This document shows, piece after piece, positions 14,718-19,637 of a stretch of 19,637 bases of DNA. The position numbers were made by a program, and so were the translations under genes. Source of the stretch: Cytophagaceae bacterium (GTDB lineage Bacteria; Bacteroidota; Bacteroidia; Cytophagales; Spirosomataceae); assembly GCA_027485075.1 (NCBI GenBank), contig JAIXRT010000071.1, positions 1 to 19,637 on the forward strand, written 5' to 3'. Under the pieces are notes generated by a model that worked only from the letters and a program-made list of their open reading frames with translations, was not told the origin of the DNA and did not search any database. Within the stretch, counting starts at the first letter, position 1, and the number at the start of each line of letters is the position of its first letter.

Positions 14718-16652
14718 ATGCTTTTATCCATTTTACTGAGCTTCATGAGTTTGAGTGCTGACAGTACGATCAAAACGACCGAGCTAAATGAAGTAGTCGT
14801 TCGTGTTTTTGAACAAAAAAAGTCCAGCTTTTCTAGTCCTGATGCCATTGCAATTTTGAATGCGCAAGACTTGACTCGCACAAATAATACCAGCTTTGTC
14901 ACATCACTAAACATGCAAGCAGGTGTACGGATGGAAGAACGATCACCAGGTTCATATCGCATGGCGATTCGTGGAAGTGCGCTTCGTGCACCTTTTGGTG
15001 TTCGCAATGTGAAGGTTTATTGGAATCAAATGCCGCTAACAGATGCCGGAAACAATACCTATTTAGCCTTAATTGACCCCGATTTTTTTAATGAATTAAC
15101 GATTATCAAAGGGCCAAGCGGTGGAATTTATGGTGCCGGAACAGGCGGGGTCATGCTCTTCAACACGCCAAATGCCACGCAGAAAAAAATCATTCATCAG
15201 CAGGTTGGCAACAGCCTAGGAGGCTATAAGCAGAGCTGGGATTTACAGACAAATGGGCATCGGGTGTATGCCAGTTATTGGAATCAAGAAGGATATCGGA
15301 AACAATCAGATATCAATAAACAATGGATTTCGTATGAGTACCACAAAGAATTATTGCGAAATACGCAACTGGATGTAATCACGTATCTTGGCCGTGTGAC
15401 GTACCAAACACCCGGTGGACTTACGCTAAAGCAATTCCAAACAGACCCCCGACAAGCTAGACCAGCTGCAGGCGCATTTTTAAGTGCGGCGGACCAAAAA
15501 GCTACTTTTCGGTTACAAACTTTAGGTGTGGGAGTTCAATTAACCAGTAGGTGGAATGAGCACTGGAGTGCGACAAGTAATCGATCAGCTCAGTTAAATT
15601 TAATCGAAAACCCAACCATCCGTAACTATGAAATTCGGAAAGAACTAAATTTTAGTAGTCGGAATGTCATCCACTTCAAAAATGATGACCTCAGCATAGA
15701 CGGTGGTCTTGAATTCCAAACGGGCGTTTTTGATAGCCAAACCTTTGGCAATAAAAAAGGGACAAAAGACACGCTTCAGTTCACGCAAAATACCACCTTG
15801 CAAAATGCAAGTTTATTTCTGCAGGGAGAATATAAACTAAATGACGCCTGGAATTTGACTTTAGCCGGAAGTTACAATCAATTTTGGACAGCGTTTATCG
15901 GCAATGAAGGTATCTTTTCGCCACGAATCGCCCTATTACATAATATAACCCCACGGCAAAACTTAGTAGTCAAAGTCGTACACGGATATTCTCCTCCTAG
16001 CCTGGGTGAAATTCGCCCATCAACTGGCATCATTAATAGAACCCTGCGTGCAGAAAAAGGCTGGAACAAAGAGGTGAGTTGGCGTGGAAAATCTAAATTC
16101 CTACAGTGGAATCTGAGCGTATACCAATTTGACCTCAATGAAACCATTGTGATTCGTCGGGCAGCGGATGGATCCGAGTATTTTGATAATGTGGGGAGAA
16201 CGCGCCAACAAGGAATTGAATTGAGTCATGTGTGGAAAATAGGGCAAAATCTTGAGCTAACTAATGCGGAAACGATTCAAAATTTCCGCTTTGTCAACTA
16301 TCAAATTGCGGGCAAAAACTTCTCTGGAAACCGATTAACGGGAACGAGTCCGTTCCAGCATGCGAGCACGTTGAGTTATGCATTTTCGCAATGGATTCGA
16401 TTGCATATTCAATACACCTACACCGATAAAATTTACCTGAATGATGCCAATACTGATCAATTACCTGCGGTTCATTTATGGAATTCGAAGATAGAGTACC
16501 AGCGTGGAAAATGGAATGTTTGGCTAAGTGCAGAGAATATAGGTGATACGATGTACACGTCTGGACCTGATTTAAATGCTGTAGGCGGGCGTTACTATAA
16601 TACGTCGGCAGGTCGCAATTTCAGTTTAGGACTTAGGATTTCGTTTAACTAG
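14718..16652 (+). CDS. TonB-dependent outer-membrane receptor
   Basis: The 644-residue protein has a short N-terminal signal-like stretch (MLLSILLSFMSLSADS), a plug domain (TELNEVVVRV, then DLTRTNN and IRGSALRAPFGVRNVKVY, then the PSGGIYGAGTGGVM motif around 133-146) and a long C-terminal region of amphipathic strands ending in LGLRISFN, as in TonB-dependent barrels. It has no carboxypeptidase-like or SusC-type N-terminal extension, so it resembles a siderophore, cofactor or metal receptor more than a polysaccharide SusC. The plug segment IRGS-x-LRAPFGVRN is reminiscent of FecA-like receptors; the substrate is not known. An obvious TonB box is not seen. It follows the small secreted protein by one base. 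No terminator is evident after it, but 254 non-coding bases follow. Confidence 0.92.
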   Translation: MLLSILLSFMSLSADSTIKTTELNEVVVRVFEQKKSSFSSPDAIAILNAQDLTRTNNTSFVTSLNMQAGVRMEERSPGSYRMAIRGSALRAPFGVRNVKVYWNQMPLTDAGNNTYLALIDPDFFNELTIIKGPSGGIYGAGTGGVMLFNTPNATQKKIIHQQVGNSLGGYKQSWDLQTNGHRVYASYWNQEGYRKQSDINKQWISYEYHKELLRNTQLDVITYLGRVTYQTPGGLTLKQFQTDPRQARPAAGAFLSAADQKATFRLQTLGVGVQLTSRWNEHWSATSNRSAQLNLIENPTIRNYEIRKELNFSSRNVIHFKNDDLSIDGGLEFQTGVFDSQTFGNKKGTKDTLQFTQNTTLQNASLFLQGEYKLNDAWNLTLAGSYNQFWTAFIGNEGIFSPRIALLHNITPRQNLVVKVVHGYSPPSLGEIRPSTGIINRTLRAEKGWNKEVSWRGKSKFLQWNLSVYQFDLNETIVIRRAADGSEYFDNVGRTRQQGIELSHVWKIGQNLELTNAETIQNFRFVNYQIAGKNFSGNRLTGTSPFQHASTLSYAFSQWIRLHIQYTYTDKIYLNDANTDQLPAVHLWNSKIEYQRGKWNVWLSAENIGDTMYTSGPDLNAVGGRYYNTSAGRNFSLGLRISFN

Positions 16653-16849
16653 TTTCTGCTGTATCGATTATCCTGATGCTTCAACTTGCTTTTAGAAAAA
16701 TTACAAGCGAGCCGAAAACTACCCATTCGAAAACTCAAAATACCAAGCGCCAAATTCAATCGACCAGGTTCTATAATTCAACAATTATCGATATAAATTA
16801 TACTAATTGCCAAAGTATCTACGTTAGTCCTCAAATTACTTACATACAT

Positions 16850-16861
16850 TAAATGCATTTA
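16850..16861. promoter_or_regulatory. 12-base palindrome, candidate operator
   Basis: TAAATGCATTTA is a perfect palindrome two bases upstream of the -7 box of the next gene, in the spacer where a dimeric regulator could contact the promoter. It is AT-rich and the regulator is unknown, so the operator role is inference. Confidence 0.4.
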
Positions 16862-16863
16862 GG

Positions 16864-16871
16864 TACTTTCG
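16864..16871 (+). promoter_or_regulatory. -7 promoter box (TACTTTCG) for the gene at 16907
   Basis: The box matches TAnnTTTG with one change and is followed by a 35-base A-rich stretch to the ATG, consistent with the A-rich leaders of Bacteroidota. No clear -33 element is seen. Confidence 0.45.
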
Positions 16872-16906
16872 CAACCAACATTAAATTTTAAAAAACAAAC
16901 ACAATT

Positions 16907-17620
16907 ATGCTCAATTCAATCCGCCTAACAGCCTTATGTCTTGGATTATTCGCCGCAAGCGCGCAGGCACAAGAATCCACAAGTTCACCCATTGTCATTA
17001 AAAATGACAGTAGTTCTACCTCAAAAGCCAAAACCCTATTTGGCTCGCTACAGAAAAATCCGATTAAATCGTTTGGACTAAGTGTTTCGCCTATTGTTCA
17101 GTTTGGTCAAGTGGGAACTCAGGCCGGAATGTCCGCCGCCCTACATGTGAATAATTCATGGGAATTAGGTGCTACTTTTCTGCGTAGCGTGCGTGATGAA
17201 AATACAAACAAAGCTCCTCAAGCATTTCATGCTTTTACTGTAGCCTATACTCCTAAAGCGAATTCACTCATCCATGTAAGTTTTCCACTTGCAATCGGGG
17301 TTATTAGTATGCGAGGAGAAAAAATGATGGATGAAGATAATGACCAAACTACCATGCGACCAAAATCCATGAGACGCCATAGAAATGACCGATATGATGA
17401 TCGCATGTCATTCGGATTCGGAGGTGCAAAATCAGTAGGCATTCAACCAGGCATCCAGGTAGAACTTAATGTACTAAAGAACATACGTTTATTCACCGCT
17501 GCAAATTACCGATTTGCACTAGGAAGCAATAGCACTTCAGAAATGCAAGGATTCTCAGGACAAGTAGGTTTAAAACTCGGGGTTTTTGACCGAAAATTTG
17601 GTGTTAAGGGAAAGAAATAA
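16907..17620 (+). CDS. Predicted outer-membrane barrel protein, unknown function
   Basis: The 237-residue product has a clear signal peptide, MLNSIRLTALCLGLFAASAQAQ with cleavage likely near residue 20-22. A Ser/Thr/Lys-rich linker (about 23-45) is followed by short alternating strands such as SFGLSVSPIVQFGQV, WELGATFLRSV, FHAFTVAYTPK and IRLFTAANYRFAL, ending in SGQVGLKLGVF; this resembles small outer-membrane barrels. Between about 136 and 167 there is an unusual highly charged, Met-rich stretch (MRGEKMMDEDNDQ, then RPKSMRRHRNDRYDDR) that could be an extracellular loop. No named family is recognised. It has its own promoter-like box and a candidate operator, so it is probably monocistronic, ending at the bidirectional terminator. 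Not recognised as part of the polysaccharide pathway. Confidence 0.8.
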   Translation: MLNSIRLTALCLGLFAASAQAQESTSSPIVIKNDSSSTSKAKTLFGSLQKNPIKSFGLSVSPIVQFGQVGTQAGMSAALHVNNSWELGATFLRSVRDENTNKAPQAFHAFTVAYTPKANSLIHVSFPLAIGVISMRGEKMMDEDNDQTTMRPKSMRRHRNDRYDDRMSFGFGGAKSVGIQPGIQVELNVLKNIRLFTAANYRFALGSNSTSEMQGFSGQVGLKLGVFDRKFGVKGKK

Positions 17621-17640
17621 TTGATCTATTCTTATAAAAC

Positions 17641-17672
17641 AAAAAAGCGAGCCCTTACGAGCTCGCTTTTTT
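17641..17672. terminator. Bidirectional intrinsic terminator
   Basis: The arm AAAAAAGCGAGC (17641-17652) is the exact reverse complement of GCTCGCTTTTTT (17661-17672), with an 8-base loop. Each strand has the GC-rich stem followed by a T run, so it can stop both the plus-strand gene at 16907 and the minus-strand nuo genes, which converge here. Confidence 0.93.
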
Positions 17673-17687
17673 TGTGAAGTTTAGGAT

Positions 17688-18209
17688 TTAAAAATTACGT
17701 TCCCCTGCTTCTCTTTTACCTAAAAGCACAGCACCCACCATCGCTACAAAGAACAAGATCGATACCAATTCAAATGGTAATAAATATTCTGAATACAAGA
17801 TTTTACCCAAGTTTTCCACCATACCAGTTTGGGATGAAAAACCCGCCGTGTCTGCGGAAGGAACCGGCATGCTATTCTTATGGAAAGCAGCAACGAAAAT
17901 GACTAAAAGTACTCCTGAAACAATAACACCAGCTAACTTAGTTAAAGATGATTTCGAGTCGGGTTTGTTCTTACGCAAATCCAACATCATGATCACAAAT
18001 AAGAATAAAACCATGATGGCTCCTGCGTACACGATAATATTTACGGCCATTAAAAACTGCGCATTCAACAACACATAGTGTCCAGAAATACAGAAAAAGG
18101 TGAAAACCAAGTATAACACCGAGTGAATCGGGTTTTTGGCTAACACAACCATCAGGGCGCTTAGCAGCGTCAAGCCTGATAAAAAGTACCAAATATTTGA
18201 AATATCCAT
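17688..18209 (-). CDS. nuoJ: NADH-quinone oxidoreductase subunit J
   Basis: NuoJ is an inner-membrane subunit of complex I, in the membrane arm near the quinone site. The 173-residue protein has the usual five hydrophobic helices, with typical NuoJ sequences: FLSGLTLLSALMVVLAKNPIHS near the start, LNAQFLMAVNIIVYAGAIMVLFLFVIMML in the middle, and a last helix EYLLPFELVSILFFVAMVGAVLL before a short tail. The frame is open upstream to 18260, but those residues are not NuoJ-like and overlap nuoI; the ATG at 18207-18209 is seven bases after the nuoI stop. Family length and content are normal. The last gene visible of a nuo operon in this direction, it ends next to the bidirectional terminator, so nuoK-N are not immediately downstream here. 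Confidence 0.95.
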   Translation of the reverse strand: MDISNIWYFLSGLTLLSALMVVLAKNPIHSVLYLVFTFFCISGHYVLLNAQFLMAVNIIVYAGAIMVLFLFVIMMLDLRKNKPDSKSSLTKLAGVIVSGVLLVIFVAAFHKNSMPVPSADTAGFSSQTGMVENLGKILYSEYLLPFELVSILFFVAMVGAVLLGKREAGERNF

Positions 18210-18216
18210 AGGGTTA

Positions 18217-18735
18217 TTATTTCCAACCATCACGCAAATAGCGCTGATCCATTTTTTCAACTAATTTATCTTTGCCATAAATGACCTCGTCCCGCGTATT
18301 AAATACGGGCACCATCGTATCGTGGCGTAAGAAGATGGCTTCTTTCGGACAAGCTTCTTCACATAACCCGCAGAAGATGCAACGCAACATGTTGACCTCA
18401 TACACTTTCGCATATTTCTCCTCGCGATATAAGTTCTCCTCCCCTTTTTTGCGCTCCTCCGCTACCATGGAAATGGCTTCCGCTGGACAAGCAACGGCAC
18501 AAAGACCACAGGCTGTACAGCGTTCCGCTCCTTGTTCGTCACGCTTCAAAATATGTTGCCCACGGTAAATAGGGCCCAAATAACGCTGTTGCTCTGGATA
18601 ACGAATCGTTACCGGCTTCGAGAAAAAGTGCTTCAAAGTCGTTGCCATTCCACCCACAATCGCAGGTAGATACATACGCTCTGCCAAGGTCATTTCACCT
18701 TGCTCGATTACCTTTGTTTTATTGCTTAATTTCAT
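18217..18735 (-). CDS. nuoI: NADH-quinone oxidoreductase subunit I, 2x[4Fe-4S] ferredoxin type
   Basis: NuoI carries the iron-sulfur clusters N6a and N6b that pass electrons toward the final cluster before quinone, in the peripheral arm of complex I. The 172-residue protein has two CxxCxxCxxxCP motifs, at C73, C76, C79 and C83 and at C119, C122, C125 and C129, as expected for 4Fe-4S ligands. An N-terminal stretch (about 1-60) includes a membrane-facing segment typical of NuoI. The start at 18735 is four bases after the nuoH stop; an alternative M at residue 15 exists but gives a shorter leader segment. Co-transcribed with nuoH and nuoJ. Confidence 0.96.
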   Translation of the reverse strand: MKLSNKTKVIEQGEMTLAERMYLPAIVGGMATTLKHFFSKPVTIRYPEQQRYLGPIYRGQHILKRDEQGAERCTACGLCAVACPAEAISMVAEERKKGEENLYREEKYAKVYEVNMLRCIFCGLCEEACPKEAIFLRHDTMVPVFNTRDEVIYGKDKLVEKMDQRYLRDGWK

Positions 18736-18739
18736 ATAC

Positions 18740-19637
18740 CTAAGCTATTTTTTTCTTTCTAAAGATCGCATCATTCAAGAATAAGCCTGCGATTAAAATC
18801 ACAACTCCACCTACTCCCGCTAAAATCGGTTGGCCTATCAAAATACCAAATCCAGTCACCACCACATTGAACATAGACAAAGGAATCAAACCAGTCCAGC
18901 CTAAGCCCATCAATTGGTCATAACGGAAACGTGGAAGCGTCCAGCGCACCCACATAAATACAAACACAAATAATAATGCTTTACCTACTAACGCACCCAT
19001 GCCCACAAAAGCAGCCACTGTTGTGCCAAATTGTCCAGCTACAAAAGCATATCCCGGGTAGTCATATCCTCCGAAAAACAACGTCGCCATCACCGCACCT
19101 GAAATAAACATATTGATGTATTCCGCGAACAAATAAAAACCAAGTTTCATCGACGAGTATTCTGTGTGGTAACCACCGATCAACTCAGTCTCACATTCCG
19201 GCAAGTCAAATGGTGTACGATTACATTCCGCAAACGAACAAATCAAGAAGATTAAAAATCCGAGTGGCTGTTGTAAAATATTCCAGTGACCGGCTTGTTG
19301 GGTTTCCACTATGGTCTTCGTGGACAAAGAACCTGTCAACATCAAAATCGCAATGATCGACATACCCATCGCTAATTCATACGAAATGTTTTGCGAAGCG
19401 GCACGAATAGCACCCAATAACGAATACTTATTGTTGGAAGCCCAGCCTCCAATCAAAATTCCATAAACACCTAAGGATACAATTCCAAACACCCACAAAA
19501 TACCAATGTTCACATCGATACCCTGTAAGTCAAAAGTCACACCTCCCACGGTTACCGTATCTCCAAAAGGAACTACAGCGGAAGTCATTAAGGCGGTCAA
19601 CATGGATAAACACGGACCAGCGATAAACAACCACTTA
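18740..19637 (-). CDS. nuoH: NADH-quinone oxidoreductase subunit H, 5' end outside the window
   Basis: NuoH is the membrane subunit that forms much of the quinone-binding chamber of complex I. Only the C-terminal part is in the window: the frame runs off the end at 19637 without a start codon, and the apparent TTG at 19628-19630 is inside the gene. Hallmark sequences are present: WASNNKYSLLGAIRAASQ followed by ISYELAMG, and AECNRTPFDLPECETELIGG followed by YHTEYSS, which hold the conserved acidic and Arg residues of the quinone region. Several hydrophobic helices follow. The stop is four bases before nuoI. No damage is seen; it is a partial gene only because of the window edge. Confidence 0.95.
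   Translation of the reverse strand, partial: KWLFIAGPCLSMLTALMTSAVVPFGDTVTVGGVTFDLQGIDVNIGILWVFGIVSLGVYGILIGGWASNNKYSLLGAIRAASQNISYELAMGMSIIAILMLTGSLSTKTIVETQQAGHWNILQQPLGFLIFLICSFAECNRTPFDLPECETELIGGYHTEYSSMKLGFYLFAEYINMFISGAVMATLFFGGYDYPGYAFVAGQFGTTVAAFVGMGALVGKALLFVFVFMWVRWTLPRFRYDQLMGLGWTGLIPLSMFNVVVTGFGILIGQPILAGVGGVVILIAGLFLNDAIFRKKKIA

Larger units (their letters stand above)
16653..16906. other. 254-base intergenic region with no gene seen
   Basis: No ORF with a credible start and coding character was found. The segment is AT-rich and holds two copies of CGAAAACT about 14 bases apart, an inverted repeat pair CAATTA/TAATTG separated by 16 bases, a perfect 12-base palindrome (16850-16861) and a promoter-like box (16864-16871) before the next gene. 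A clear intrinsic terminator for the receptor gene is not visible. Confidence 0.6.

Overview
The window looks like chromosomal DNA from a member of the Bacteroidota, most likely a Cytophagales-type bacterium. The support is moderate: protein-level resemblance of most products to that phylum, several short 5' leaders preceded by the Bacteroidota -7 box TAnnTTTG, a TonB-dependent receptor with outer-membrane barrel proteins, and a nuoH-I-J order typical of a standard complex I operon. The lineage below phylum is inference; no rRNA, tRNA, CRISPR array, phage gene or intact insertion sequence was seen.

Layout. (1) 23-3994, minus strand: a tightly packed unit of M16 zinc peptidase, ispF (MEP isoprenoid pathway) and a bifunctional (p)ppGpp synthetase/hydrolase, joined by an ATGA overlap and a 1-base gap. 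(2) 4087-5896, plus strand: a secreted TPR-like protein overlapping a SAM-dependent methyltransferase. (3) 5871-14040: a surface polysaccharide (exopolysaccharide, capsule or O-antigen type) cluster with a minus-strand NAD-dependent sugar epimerase, then plus-strand GT4 glycosyltransferase, Wzx-type flippase, GT4, wecB (UDP-GlcNAc 2-epimerase), GT4 and GT2. (4) 14060-16652: a small secreted barrel-like protein directly followed by a TonB-dependent receptor. (5) 16907-17620: another predicted outer-membrane barrel protein. (6) 17688-19637, minus strand: nuoJ, nuoI and the 3' part of nuoH, facing the plus-strand genes across a clear bidirectional terminator.

How the genes may work together: the epimerases supply nucleotide sugars, the three GT4 and one GT2 enzymes assemble a lipid-linked repeat unit on the cytoplasmic face, and the flippase exports it. 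The methyltransferase may decorate the glycan, but that is inferred only from position. The initiating sugar-phosphate transferase, polymerase, chain-length regulator and outer-membrane export genes are not in the window, so this is only part of a pathway.

Most unusual DNA: the 233-base gap at 10688-10920, which splits the polysaccharide cluster. It holds two short direct-repeat tracts with the same 14-base period, three consecutive hairpins, a 13-base palindrome and a promoter-like box. A second regulatory candidate is a perfect 12-base palindrome just upstream of the -7 box of the gene at 16907. I did not find convincing evidence of a wholly new multi-gene system; the best unknowns are the secreted protein paired with the TonB receptor and the hairpin island.
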